Positions 37,589 through 50,073 of a DNA stretch of 64,000 bases are shown in pieces. Position 1 is the stretch's first letter. Every line of letters starts with the position of its first letter. Source of the stretch: Paratinospora sagittata (Eukaryota; Streptophyta; Magnoliopsida; Ranunculales; Menispermaceae). The DNA is taken from positions 5,230,194-5,294,193 of the forward strand of contig CM069598.1 of assembly GCA_035771175.1 (NCBI GenBank), in the 5' to 3' direction. A model generated the notes under the pieces. The model saw nothing but the letters and a program-made list of their open reading frames with translations, was not told the origin of the DNA and did no database searches. The position numbers and the translations under genes are program-made.

Positions 37589-40500
37589 TGTTAACAAGAG
37601 TGCCACAACCACCCGAGTTTATGTAACCATAGTTAGCAGTACAAAAATTCAGATCATCCAATAATTGTGTGACATGTGTCCAAGTTAGTCACGTAGCTTG
37701 ATATATAAATCTCTTGTACTATAAACACTTTGAGATGAGATAATCAAAACAGAGATTCATCTTCGTCTTCTTGCTTTTGCCCTTTCTCTTATTCTTCTTA
37801 ATTTCTGTCTATGTTCTGCAAGGGCTATTAGCTTTCATGGTATCAGAGTCTTTGCTGTAAGAACTCACTTCAATGTAAAACAAAATGGAAAGCCCAAATC
37901 AGCCAGTCGTCACTACACCTGGATCATCTAGCATAGCAAGTCAGGTAAACACAACTCCTGTGAGTATGAAGCTTCCTTCTCTAAATCAACTTTTATCAAT
38001 TAAGTTGGATCGCAATAACTATTTACTGTGGAAGAATCAACTGTTGAATGTTCTTATGACCAATGGTTAGAGGATCACATCAATTCACTAAATCTTGTCC
38101 GCCCAAATTTATTGATCCTCTGCAACTGGAACCTAATCCATTGTATGTGACTTGGCAACGATGTAATCGTTTTGTTATGAGCTGGTTTTATTCCTCTCTT
38201 TCTGAATCTCTAGTGGCCCAAATCGTGGGGTATAATACTTCTTGTGAAATCTAGGATGCTTTGGCTCAATCTTATGCAACTGTATCAAATTCTCGCTTGT
38301 TGGAGCTTCGATTTGAAATACAGTCCCTTAAGAAAAGGGGTTTGTTCGCTGATGATTACGTTTTGAAGCTGAAATCGCTGGTTGATTAGCTCACGTCCAT
38401 TGGTGAACTTGTATCAAATCGGGATCAACGAATTTACTTATTTCAGGGTATTGGAGCTGAATATAATGCATTTGTTGCGTCAATTAATTCGAGGTTTGAT
38501 CTGCCATCTCTTGAAGAAGTTCATAGTGTGTTGTTCCACTTTGACCTTCGGCTGAAACGCCAAAGCTCTGTTGATTCTCTATCCTTATCTCAGGCGAATG
38601 TGGCAGTGTCTAGTGGTTCCAAAACCAACAATCAATTTCGTCCCTTTGCTCCAAATCAGAAATCTTATCAGTTTTCTCCTGGAAGAATTCTCAGCCACAT
38701 TTTCCATCTCAGGGGTTCCAACCTACTGTTGCTAATATGGGATTCTCTAACAGGCCACTGGGTTAGTGGCGACCTCATGGTAACCCTTTCCCTTTTGGTA
38801 ATCGTCCTCAATGCCAAATCTGTGGAAAATGGAACATATCACATTCAATTACTATCATCGATCAAATTTGGCATATCAGCCACGACCTCTGCTTCACCAG
38901 CAAATCAGTCTTCCATGGCTACTCTATTTACTTTATCTTAGCCGGCTACTCCTACTGCTACCTTGGATAATTCTTGGTATCTTGATTCGCCGCAACGCAC
39001 TACCTCACACCTGACTTTAATGCTCTGCACACTTCTTCCACTTATCAGGGCACAAATCAAGTGATGGTGGGAGATGGTAAGCACATTCCCATCCTTCATA
39101 CTGGACAGTTGCATATTGCATCCTCATTTAAGCATCTTCGGTTCTCCAATGTTCTTCATACACCAAACATATATGAGCAACTTATTAGTGTCTCTCACTT
39201 TTGTTTGGATAACTATGTTTACACTGAATTTCATGCCTCTTTCTTTTTGGTCAAGGATCGGCACACGCATCACGCTCTACTCTAGGGCCGAGTGGAGAAC
39301 AGGTTGTATAGATTGCAACCTCTTTTGTCTGATACTTCTTCAAATTCTAGTTCGGTGTGTACGTTGTTAGTTGAAGCTTATGCTACTAGTTTGAATAATG
39401 CAGCTCTTTGGCATAATAGATTGGGCCATCTTACTGCCAGTATTCTCTCGAGTATTGTTCGTGATCCAAAGTTAGATGTGTCTTCTTCTGATTATGGTTT
39501 TTGTGAGTCTTGTCACTTAGCCAAATGTTATAGGCTACCTTTTCCTTTGAACTCTTTTACTGTTGTAATGCCTTTTGATTTAATAAATGCAGATATTTGG
39601 GGCCCTGCCCCGATTGCTTCTATCACTGGTGCACCCTATTTTTTGCTTTGCCAAGGGATTTCACTAGATTTATGGCCTTGATTACTTTGAGACGTTCAGT
39701 TCGGTCGTAAAGCCCCTACTATACGGATTGTCCTCACACTTGCATTATCTTGGGGATGGCCTATTTGCCAATTGGATGTCCACAATGCTTTCCTCAATGG
39801 TGACTTACATGAAGTAGTGTTTATGGACCAGCCATTGGGCTTTGTCTCGCCCTCCTCTACCCCTCTTGTGTGTCGCTTACATAAGGCCATCTATGGTCTC
39901 AAGCAATCGCCACGTGCCTGGTATCACAAAGTTAGCAACCGTCTCTTCCAATAGGGATTCATAGCCTCACGGGCTAATGCATCCATGTTGATTTTTCACT
40001 CTTCCTCTGCTATGATTGTGGTTCTTGTATACGTTGATGACATCATTGACACAAGAAGTAATGCTGGTGTTGTCACTAAGCTCTTCACTGATTTTCGTGC
40101 GTCCTTTGCATTGAAAGACTTGGGACCACTGAGCTATTTTTTGGGGGTCGAGGTGCATCATCTCCAAAATCCGCTACATCTATCTCAGTCCAAATATATA
40201 GTGGATGTTCTCCAACGAGCTCAGATGCTTGATTCCAGGCCGTACGACACGTCAATGGCTTCGAGTCATACACTTTCCTTGTATGCAAGTGCTCCTCTTG
40301 ATGATTCCATTTCTTATAGGCAAATTGTTTGGGCTCTTCAGTACCGTACTCTCACTCGTCCAGACATTAGTTTTGCCGTCAATAATGTGTGTTAGTTTCT
40401 TCATGCCCCTACCACAGTCCATTGGCAAGCTGTCAAGCTCATCTTGCGCTATCTTCGTGCTACCGTTCACCATGGATTGATACTTTATGTTACTGTTGAT

Positions 40501-41247
40501 CTTTCCTTACATTGCTACACCGATGAGGATTGGGCGAGTTGCCCTGATGATCAGCGTAGCACAAGTGGCTATTGCACCTTTTTGGGCATAGTCTCATATC
40601 TTGGTCCTCTTCGAAACAACGAGTAGTTTCTCGTTCAAGTGCTGAGTCAGAGTATCGTAGTTTGGCTAACGGTGCAGCTGAGGTTTCATGGATCGAGTCC
40701 GTGCTTGCCGAATTACACGTCTCATTAGTTGCTCCTCCTGTCTTGTTAGGCGACAACATTAGCACCACTTATTTGGCAGCCAATCCCGTCTTCCTTGTGC
40801 GTACAAGGCACATCAAAATTGACTACCACTTTATTTGTGAACGGGTGCTTCGGAAGACTTTGCACATTCAGTATACACCATCTAGTGAGCAACTGGCGGA
40901 CACCCTTACAAAACCTCTTCCTTCATGAGAGTTCCTTGCTTTTCAGCCCAAGCTCACTGCCGTTCCTCTCCTTGTGAGCTTGCGGGGGGATGTTAACAAG
41001 AGTGCTACAACCACCTGAGTTTATGTAACCATAGTTAGTAGTGTCTGTACCTAGATTCAGATCATCCAATAATTGCGTGACATGTGTCCAAGTTAGTTAC
41101 ATAGCTTGATATATAAATCTCGCTTGTATTATAAACACGTTGAGATGAGATAATCAAAACCGAGATTCATCTCTGTCTTCTTGCTTCTACCTTTTCTCTT
41201 ATTCTTCTTAATTTTTGTCTATGTTATGCAAGTGCTATCAGCTTTCA
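37589..41247 (+). mobile_element. Ty1/copia LTR retrotransposon, defective
   Basis: 5' LTR 37,589-37,837 and 3' LTR 40,991-41,247 both run TGTTAACAAG...AGCTTTCA. The target-site duplication ctttg lies at 37,584-37,588 and 41,248-41,252. The PBS (tggtatcagag) follows the 5' LTR directly, and the purine tract ttgcgggggga precedes the 3' LTR. The interior has a broken gag (MKLPSLNQLLSIKLDRNNYL), an integrase start (LWHNRLGHLTASILSS, INADIWGPAPIASI), RT ([29 protein letters not shown]) and RNase H (SRSSAESEYRSLANGAAE, DTLTKPLPS). Most of integrase and the first part of RT are missing at about 39,680. Several stops; no longer autonomous. Confidence 0.95.
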
Positions 41248-41390
41248 CTTTGTGAACCGCCAAAAATCGTGTTTGAAAATCTGTTGCCTTATAGTGCAAG
41301 CCCACGAACATGTTTGAAAATCTATAGCCTTGTTACACAAACCTACACCCATGTTTATTAATCTGCTGCACCAACCACTTTGTTAGTTAG

Positions 41391-43486
41391 CTGCTTTTAG
41401 GACTGGAACTTGTGCACCTGTTAGATAATTGTTTTATGCTACCTTACATGTGTCTACATGTTCTTTATGTTTCCTGCAATATGTCCACGTGTTCTGTATG
41501 CTTCACATTTTATTTGTTATTAAAATGAGTTGGTCCTAGTCTTTAGGAAGTAGTTAGTTTGTTCAAGATGTGTTGCAGTTCATGGCTTGATTCTCGGCCA
41601 CTATGTTAGTTGTTCAGTTTTTCTTTTTGTTGTATAATGTAAGCTTGACGCATTATGAAAATATTGAATTCCCATTTTGCATTCCCGTATATCTTCCTCT
41701 AAACAATTCTTCAATCCTCTGTTTTTCTTCTTTTAAAACTAACAATTGGTATCAGAGTCGCCTTCTTAAGGGATCTGTGTGTGTGTTTGACGCGTCATGG
41801 AAGTCGAAGCCAGTTTCTCCAGTTTCTCACAAATTGCTCCCCCCATGTTTGATGGAGAAAACTACCAGATTTGGGCAGCACGCATGGAGACATACTTGGA
41901 TGCTTTGGATCTTTGGGAAGCAGTGGAAGAAGACTATGAAATTCCTGCACTTCCAAACAATCCCACCATGGCACAGATCAAAGCGCAGAAAGAGAAGAAG
42001 ACAAAGAAGTCGAAGGCCAAAGCATGCTTGTTTGCTGCGGTGTCATCAACGATTTTCATGAGAATGTCCCTTATGACAGCTAAGTCTATATGAGACTATC
42101 TCAAGGAAAAATATGCAGGAGATGAAAGAATTAAAAGGATGCAAGTCCTGAACTTGGTCAGGGAATTCGAACTTCAAATAATGAAGGACTCCGAGACGAT
42201 TAAAGCTTACTCAGACAGGCTTCTTAGCATCGCAAACAAGGTGAGGTTTCTTGGATCTGTGTTTATTGATTCAAGAATTGTAGAAAAAATTCTTGTTACA
42301 GTACCTGAAAGATATGAAGCAACCATCACTACCTTTGAGAATACCAAGGATCTGTCAAAAATTTCCTTGGTAGAATTGCTTAACGCATTGCAAGCACAAG
42401 AGCAAAGAAGACTGATGAGGGAAGATACAACAATCGAAGGAGCTTTGGCAGCCAAGCATCAAAACGTGGCAAAAAACAAAAACAAAAAGAAGAAGGATTT
42501 TGAAGGAAATGGAGCAAGTACAACTTCAGCCAATGCAAAAGGAAAGAGTGGGAATCAGAGGAAATCCTATCCACCTTGCCAACACTGCAGAAAGAGGGGT
42601 CATCCTCCATTTAGATGCTGGAGAAGACCAGATGCTAAGTGTTCCAAATGCAATCAACTTGGACATGAAGCAGTAATTTACAAAGGAAAAGCTCGGCAGC
42701 AGGAAGTTGAAGCCCAAGTTGCAGATCAAGAGGATGAAGATCAACTTTTTGTGGCGTCTTGCTTTGCAAGTAGTAGTTCGACTGCACGTTGGTTAATTGA
42801 CAGTGGCTGTACAAACCACATGACCAATGACAAGGAACTCTTCAGAGATTTGAGGCCAACTGACATTACTATAGTCAGAATTGGCAATGGTGATTATATC
42901 TCTATCAAAGGGAAAGGGACAATCTCCATAACCAGCATTGCAGGCACAAAAAGAATTTTTGATGTTCACTACGTACCATAAATTGACCAAAATTTGTTGA
43001 GTGTAGGTCAATTGATTGAAAAAGGCTTTAAAGTGATCTTTGAAGATGGTTTTTGTCAGATTCTTGATATCACGGGTCAGGACATTCTCACTGTCAGGAC
43101 ATGAAGGGAAAAAGCTTGTCTTTTGATCCCATCAAAGAAGAACTTGCTGCATTTTCCACCGAAGCCAGCAACACCGAGATATGGCATTGTCACTTGCCAA
43201 GGATGCAACTCATGAAGAAAGAGGAGCCACAGTTGGCTTACCAACCTTTGGAGATCACTTACCGAATTGTCATGCTTGTCAATACGGTAAACAAAAACGG
43301 AGAGCATTCCCAAAGTCAACCTGGAGAGCCACTTACAAGTTGCAGCTAGTCCACACAGATGTATGCGGTCCTCAAAGAACTCTATCATTAGCAGGCAGTC
43401 GGTGTTACATTGCTTTCATTGATGATTTTACAAGATTGTGTTGGATTTTTTTCTTAAAATTCAAGTCAGAAGTGGCTAGAGAATAA
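41391..43486 (+). mobile_element. Ty1/copia element, 3'-truncated
   Basis: A 5' LTR of 354 bp (41,391-41,744) has inverted ends TGTTAGTT / AACTAACA, followed by PBS ttggtatcagag. gag starts MEVEASFSSFSQIAPPMFDG (41,797) and has a CCHC-like knuckle (CSKCNQLGHEAV; a second reads CQHCRKRGHPPFRC). The protease region has LIDSGCTNHMTND. Integrase pieces follow (LVHTDVCGPQ, FIDDFTRLCWIFF). Similarity ends at about 43,486; no RT, RNase H or 3' LTR is seen. A stop at 42,091 and later frameshifts break it. Confidence 0.92.
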
Positions 43487-43489
43487 AAC

Positions 43490-44220
43490 TTTTTAAAAAT
43501 ATTTTGGGTAAAAAAAAAGTTTTAACATCAAGTGTCCTAAATAATATTCTTATCATATAATACGGACATATGCAATTCCTTTTTTCTGATCCGACTTCCC
43601 TTTACTCAATTATGGGAAAACCTTGTTAAGAGTCCTTCAGCTTCATTTGGTTCTCCCACCCTCCATTCTTTTCTTTTCAGCTACCTTAATTCTCCACAAT
43701 TACCACATTCTTTTCTTTTCTCGTCTCAGCATTTCATTTAATTTTGTTTTAATGTTGTATTTTAACATTTAATCAGTCATTTTTTTGTCGTTTGGGTTGT
43801 GGTTGGTGATTTAAATATAATTTTTTATATCCAAAAATTTGAAAAGGTATAAAACACGTTTAATAAGTAGGGAAGGCCCCAACATTAATGCTTGATGGAT
43901 GATAGTTAAACAGCTTGCCCATTTGCAATTAATTACATATTAGATAGATAAGACAGCCCATAAATATCATTTAGTTGACAAATCACTTTTCTTTATTTTA
44001 TTTTGATAACTAAGAAGCTCAAATAAATTGAAACAAATCTTTCCCCCATTCTAATAAAATAAATTTCCAAAAAAGTCATCATAAAACAGTAACAATAACG
44101 CAAAAAAAAAAAAAAATAAAAAAAAAATCAGATCTTCCTCCCATATAGATATCTAGCTTCAAGACCTAACATATATAAATGTCCACCAATATTATACCTG
44201 AAATATATCTTAACACCAAA
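43490..44220. other. AT-rich spacer
   Basis: I see no gene or clear repeat. It holds the probable 3' flank of the wax synthase-like gene. Confidence 0.5.
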
Positions 44221-44223
44221 ATC

Positions 44224-45288
44224 TCAGATCAATCTCAAAGGCTTGAGCACTTGATCCTTCACAAACTGATTCATAATCTCATACTCTCCAATCGTTCTCA
44301 AATCCACCCCATTCCTCACAATCTGCGGAAAAAAAAGCCAGAAACCAGAACCCATAACAAACCCAATAGTTAACACCCCAGAAATCACACGATTCATCTC
44401 CCGCTTTCCTCGAACCGCGCTCTTCACCTCGATCTCCAACGCAGTACAAACCCCATGCAACACGAAGAACCACGTCACTTCCCAAGTAGGCTCAACCCTC
44501 GTAATATAGAACCAAATCAACTCGTGCATTAGCCCAGAAACAACAAAAGCAGCAATTAAAGCTAACACCAAACCCCACATCTTCCCAACAACAGGAACCG
44601 CAACCGACCGCACCGGGTAGAATACGGTCGGCCGTAGAATACTCGTGACCATGAGATTCCATCGTCTTCCCCAGAAATCTTGCAGTGATGTCGCTAAATA
44701 AGGCTCGTTGAACTGCGGTTCGATCTCGATCCGTAGCAACGATCGAGCCGGGACTGTAACCACGAGTAACAGGATTTCGGCTGCGAGATACACGTGGCAG
44801 CAGTAGAGGGTCAAGATCACATTTTGATCAAGATATGATCTGTAGTCATATAGACGGATTATAACGGCCAGAAGAAGGAATTTTATAGCGTAAATTACGG
44901 GTGATTTGAGACCAACAGTACTAGATTTACTGGTTTGGAGTTTGTGGGGAGGTATGATTTTGATGGGAAGAGAAGCTATGGAGATGAAATGAAGGAGAGA
45001 TAAGGAGGAAGAAGAAGAAGAAGAAGAAGATAAAGGGCCATGGTTGAAGGAGAAGGGGATGAGTTTGGAGTTGCAGAGCCAAGTAAGTAAGAAAGAAGTG
45101 ATGCCAATGAGATGAGGAGAGGAGAGAGAGAGAGGAAAGAGAGTGAAGAGGAAGATGATGGGTAGGATTGTGAGGAATCTCGTGAGGGTTTTTCCAGGTG
45201 GGATTTTTCTGGGTATAAAGTAACAGTAGGTTAGAGATGCTAAGGCAGTGATCCATACCTTGATGAAGTTGTTGATTTCTGTCGACAT
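44224..45288 (-). CDS. Wax synthase-like long-chain-alcohol O-acyltransferase
   Basis: Single-exon gene of 354 residues, the usual length for plant wax synthase-like MBOAT proteins, which use acyl-CoA to esterify long-chain alcohols in the ER. It is strongly hydrophobic with many membrane segments. Conserved block FNEPYLATSLQDFWGRRWNL at about 194-213; SGLMHEL with the likely catalytic His at 255; C-terminal membrane spans with GSGFWLFFPQIVRNGVDLR. An N-terminal YFIPRKIPPGK fits the family. A polyserine run at about 87-95 comes from a GAA/TTC-type microsatellite (about 45,005-45,030). A TATA-like element (TATATTTAA, minus) lies at about 45,405-45,415. No breaks seen. Substrate cannot be told from sequence. 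Confidence 0.93.
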   Translation of the reverse strand: MSTEINNFIKVWITALASLTYCYFIPRKIPPGKTLTRFLTILPIIFLFTLFPLSLSSPHLIGITSFLLTWLCNSKLIPFSFNHGPLSSSSSSSSSLSLLHFISIASLPIKIIPPHKLQTSKSSTVGLKSPVIYAIKFLLLAVIIRLYDYRSYLDQNVILTLYCCHVYLAAEILLLVVTVPARSLLRIEIEPQFNEPYLATSLQDFWGRRWNLMVTSILRPTVFYPVRSVAVPVVGKMWGLVLALIAAFVVSGLMHELIWFYITRVEPTWEVTWFFVLHGVCTALEIEVKSAVRGKREMNRVISGVLTIGFVMGSGFWLFFPQIVRNGVDLRTIGEYEIMNQFVKDQVLKPLRLI

Positions 45289-45299
45289 TGATCTTGATC

Positions 45300-46300
45300 G
45301 TTTGAATATCTTCTATATATCTGGCTAGCTTTTAGATCTCTCTTGATCTAGCTTGATCTGTGATTAGTTGTAGTTTTTGATTGTTGAGATTGGTGTTTTG
45401 TTGGAATTTAAATATAGAAGGATGATTTGATTGCGAGCCGTGTGATTTTGAAAAGCAAGATCTTAATCAGATATTGGAGATGTAGGAAGTGCCAACAGGA
45501 AGAAAAACATTCATCTATCACTTGCAAGGGTGAGGGGGTTGTTGACACACCACCACATTGCCAGGATTAAAATAGCTTAATGGGGGCGGCCCCTCGCTTT
45601 CCACGAGGGCCTGGTGGTGTTCTAGTTTTGAATCCCACGTCACTTGGATTATTTGTAATTTTTTTATAAATTTGTTTATTAATTTACATTGATATTTAAT
45701 TAATTATTGCCAAATAATTTTTTTATTTTTTATTTTAAATTTTGTGGTCAGCGGGAAAGTATGATTTTGAATTTGTAATTAAAAGAAAACATACCGAATC
45801 AGCACGACTTAAATCAATAAATCAATAAATATAATGATATATGCAGGTCACCTTATGAAAATTCTTAGATCGAGTACTTATTGTTAACTAAGATATTAGC
45901 GATTAATTTATTTTAGTATTGTTTACTACTATATACCTATAAAATGATATATATTATTAGAATCCATAAATATATGAAGAAGATTTTGGGATCCATATAA
46001 ATTAATTGAAAGACCAAGTCAATAAGAAAAATGTTTTATGTATTTTAGATGTTAACATCATTTTTTGACGCTTGTACATAATTTTTTTAAATATTTTTAG
46101 AATACATGTATTACGTAACATTACTAAATATATACACATTTTTAAAATATTCAAAAAAAAAGTATGTGCTAGCCCAACTGATTTTGTTGGGTTGAATTTG
46201 AAATTAGCTGGCTATTAAGTTGCTATAGACTTTCGATCATTGGTTTTGCACACTTATTGAGTTATCATTTTTTTATATTATTTTGAAGTAGAAACAATAT
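45300..46300. other. Wax synthase promoter region and AT-rich spacer
   Basis: It includes the likely promoter of the acyltransferase. At about 45,580-45,650 a short GC-rich patch (gggcggcccctcgctttcc, then agttttgaatcccacg) may be a tRNA-like SINE scrap. Otherwise no feature is seen. Confidence 0.35.
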
Positions 46301-46512
46301 TATATACCCGTGACCCCACCCCGTATGTGGGTGCCCGTCCTTTTAAGACGAATAAGCCCACATCAACATTGCGTAGATTGGGTCCCCTTCAGCAAGGAGG
46401 TGGCTACTTCAGCTTATTGAAATATGGGACGAGCAGCCTCCTACCTTTTCGAACCCACAACCCCATGCCCTTTTCACCTTCCGCCGTACCAATAAGTCAA
46501 TGCCTTGTTGGC
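46300..46512 (-). mobile_element. Possible tRNA-derived SINE
   Basis: Read on the minus strand, ttgacttattggtacggcgg is followed after about 20 bases by ttgtgggttcgaaaag, a good B-box match. GC is higher than in the flanks. No tail or target-site duplication was confirmed. Confidence 0.4.
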
Positions 46513-46528
46513 TTGGTCAGAAATTTTT

Positions 46529-46712
46529 AGTGCTGAAAATAAGATGAAAGTATTGGAGAAATCTGCAAGAAGTTTTGTTTATGGTAAACAAATGAAGGAA
46601 TAACAATCAAAACAGAGCAATTAGTGCTGAAAATAAGATGAAAGTATAGTAGAAATCTGTAGGAAGTTTTGTTATGGGAAACAAATGAAGGGATAACAAT
46701 CAAAACAGAGCA
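46529..46712. repeat. Tandem duplication, about 92-bp unit
   Basis: Two adjacent copies start tagtgctgaaaataagatga and end caatcaaaacagagcaa(t/g), at 46,529-46,621 and 46,622-46,712, with a few differences. Confidence 0.85.
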
Positions 46713-47360
46713 AGAAATGAAAGCCAATTTAGATTACATGATCTATCTATCTATATATCTGCATGCCTCTTGCAGTATGAGCAGTTTCTACATATCATTT
46801 TCTTGATTGTATGTAATATATTAACCTACCACCCAATGAAGCCCATAAGAAGCAAAAGAAAACTATCTATCTGGTCTGGTACCACATAATAATTAAAAAG
46901 AAACTAAGTAAGAAATAAAAAGGCGAAATGCCTGGCTTCCCCTTGTACGCCAAAACTATCTAACACATTCCCGATTGATTTCATTGCCGAAATTATAAGT
47001 AAAAAATGATCAGGAAAAGCGTTTTTCTTCTTCTTCTTCTTCATGTTCTTTAAACTAGCTAGCGAGGGATAGGGAAGGGAAAGAAAGACGAGTGAATGGG
47101 AGAGCAAGCGGTGATGTTTTTATAAGAAGAAGAAGAAAGAAGATTTCACGAGGAGCGTTATGTTTTGAAATTAATTTGTATTGCGTGGGCCAAGGCGCAG
47201 GCCATTTTTGTTTCTCACGTTAGGAGGTCTGTTTGTCTTCCTTTTCCAAGTCAATAAATTTCGACAAACTCTCAGCAAGTTCCAAAAGTTATACAAAATT
47301 ACTTATTTAATTAGTCTATAGTAATTATAGGTGTATTATTATAACTATTATTTCAATTTG

Positions 47361-47402
<42 letters not shown>
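47361..47402. repeat. (AT)n microsatellite
   Basis: About 20 uninterrupted at units. Similar shorter runs occur at about 34,842-34,858, 35,192-35,210, 48,030-48,060 and 49,161-49,179. Confidence 0.9.
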
Positions 47403-47405
<3 letters not shown>

Positions 47406-48026
47406 ATAATTATATCATATTTATAAAGTGAGAGAATGAAGTTGCCATTATTTCAGGGATGTTTTATAATTAATTTATTATTATTTTTTTTGAAAGGAAC
47501 CAGAGTGAGTTGTTGGGAGAGAATCTTCACCTAGCTAGTAACATATATCTCACAATTTGTTAATTATTTTTTGAAAAATAAAATAATTCTAAAGGTGCTC
47601 TAGCCTGCAGCTTATTGATAAAGACTACCACCCTGTTTCATGGGTGTTAACAAAATTAATTAATTAAGTGTTATAGAGTCAACTCAGGGTCTTTATCTTT
47701 TCTTTTTTGGTTTTATATACATGTCTTGGTTCAAAGTTGCTATATAAATCTTCACATCGAAAGATATATAATATTTTCTTTACTATATCTGACCACATAG
47801 AAAATAACGAAGGTGAATGAAAAGTCAAAAGGGGGAGGAAGTTCTTGCCCTTAATAATTTAGACCAGCAAGAGGACCTGATTTTGTGCCGAATTCATCAT
47901 GATGGTATAAGAGAGAGAATTTTCAAAGTACTGAATTTGAAAAGAGAAAGGTCTTTCATCTGTTCTAATATACAAGTAGAATATTGTTGTATAACATGTA
48001 AACTCCTAATTAAAATATTGTCATAG

Positions 48027-48045
<19 letters not shown>

Positions 48046-48063
<18 letters not shown>

Positions 48064-49353
48064 TACATTAGTGAAATAATAAATAATTTGTTATGAGATA
48101 ATAAATTATTATTAATAAAGAGGTATATATATATATATATGTGTGTAGACAAAGATACAATTATGATTTAAAGAAATGAAGATGAAAATGCATTTTGAAT
48201 GTGTTTTACTTAGTGTTTAATGACAGTTTCTCATTTAATATAAGAAAGAAAATAGAGTTTCAGATATTGAGAAACATGTTCTCTAAGAAAAAAATAAGAA
48301 GAGAGAAAATGATGAAATGAATTCTTTTCTTAATGATCAGAGATAGACTGTTACAGCTTAAATACAAGATCAAGACCCTAGTTTGTTATACAAGTTGTCC
48401 ATCAAATATCTTAACTAATCTACTAACTGCTTAACTAACTTTCTGACGAATCCGTTACAATAGAAACCGAGTCTAACAGATAGTTTAACTAACTATCTCT
48501 AACACACACACACACACACACACCCTCTCAAATTAACAGGAGGGAAAGCACTAGAAACGAAGTGTTGTTGTGAAGAAGGGCCTTGTATTCATCCTCCATT
48601 GCACTTTTCCACTTGGGATCCAACATGGCTTCTTTGACACTTGATGGTTCAGGGACTAACATCTCAGAATTCAGAAGATAAAACTTATTTGGTTTGAAGA
48701 TACCATGCTTTGATCTAGTGATCATACCATGAGTATTAGACTCTTGTTCGGAGCAGTTGATTGATTTTGACAACACGTCCTGTGGTTGTGCAGATAATGG
48801 TAGAGCTTGATAGGGTGCAGGAGAGTTGGGGGGTGCAGGAGAGCTGGTTGAGTGATAATCATCTTGCTGAGCAGTAGATAAGGATTCTACCGTAGGTGAA
48901 TCTTTTATAGGAGCAGAAGAAAGAGGAAATTGTTGGGTTAAGGAGGATGGTTGTTGTATGAGCAAGGGAGTGGGTGGAACAGAGGAATTGGACTGATTAG
49001 ATGTAGAAGCCTTGTGTGAAGAATGATATTTTTGAGCAAATGGAAAAAAAAATACTCATTAAAGGTACATGACGAGAGATGTATAATTTTTCATCAGATG
49101 CGAGGCACTTTTATCCTTTTTGAGAAGGACTATAGCCTAGGAATGTACAAGGTAAAGATCTATATATATATATATATATGTGTGTGTGTATATATTAATT
49201 ACATTAGTCGAATAATAAATAATTTGTTATGAGATAATAAATTATTATTAACAAAGAGGTATATATATGTGTAGACAAAGATACAATTATGATTTAAAGA
49301 AATGAAGATGAAAATGCATTTTGAATGTGTTTTACTTAGTGTTTAATGACAGT
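48046..49353. repeat. Direct duplication flanking copia debris
   Basis: A segment of about 165-185 bp (taattacattagt(g/c)gaataataaataattt... to ...gtgtttaatgacag) occurs at about 48,058-48,228 and 49,196-49,353 in the same direction. Copia-derived DNA and a (CA)n run (48,503-48,523) lie between. The copies differ at few positions, so the duplication is fairly recent. Confidence 0.75.
48528..49020 (-). mobile_element. Copia-type polyprotein fragment
   Basis: The minus strand encodes MITRSKHGIFKPNKFYLLN and then EPSSVKEAMLDPKWKSAMED EYKALLHNN, the linker and start of a copia reverse transcriptase. It breaks off at 48,528. Confidence 0.85.
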
Positions 49354-49765
49354 TTTGTCAAACGTAACTATTTTTCAATATCAATTCCATAAAACATAGT
49401 ACAAGATATAGAGATACAGAAAACTATTTTAGGAAGCTAATCTTCGTCTATACAATATTCACGGCTACAATCATGTTTGGCCCTTGAGTGAAGGGATTTC
49501 TAAATCTAAAATTTCCATAACTGGCTAATTGCTGGACTCACGCCAACACTCCCCCTCAAGTTGGTGCGTAGATGTCTCTAACACCTAACTTGTCAAGTGA
49601 GTCATTGAAGTTTCTACTGGAAACTGCTTTAGTAAGAATGTCAGCTAGCTGATCTTCAGATTTAACGAAAGGGAACTGAATAATCTGCTCTTCCAGGTTC
49701 TGTTTGATGAAATGTCGGTCTACCTCCACGTGCTTAGTGCGGTCATTAATCCCATACTGTTAGTT
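49340..49765 (-). mobile_element. Copia RNase H end plus partial LTR
   Basis: The minus strand from about 49,750 reads DRTKHVEVDRHFIKQNLEEQ, then EDQLADILTKAVSSRNFNDS and LDKLGVRDIYAPT with a stop, followed by a purine tract (acttgagggggagtg) and the LTR start TGTTGGCGTGAG at about 49,549. It probably belongs with the fragment at 48,528-49,020 and was rearranged by the direct duplication. Confidence 0.8.
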
Positions 49766-50073
49766 TTTCAATATTAATTTAGTTTTTAATTATATATATA
49801 ATTACAAACAAATATTTAAACGCTTGCTATAATTAATAATAAGTTGGAGCAAAGTAAGATTGCTCAAACAAGCTTACAGGGGTAGCTAGCATGGTACTTG
49901 TCTAGACAATTAGACTCGTACAAACTCCTTATTCTTATAAGTACTCTCACATACCCAATTATAAGCCCACATAATACATTTATTTAGAAATTTCATATAC
50001 AACCCTGGCTCTCATGCATCAATATATATGATCAGTGGTGCATACTGCACGCATGTGAGCAGGCTCATGAGGT

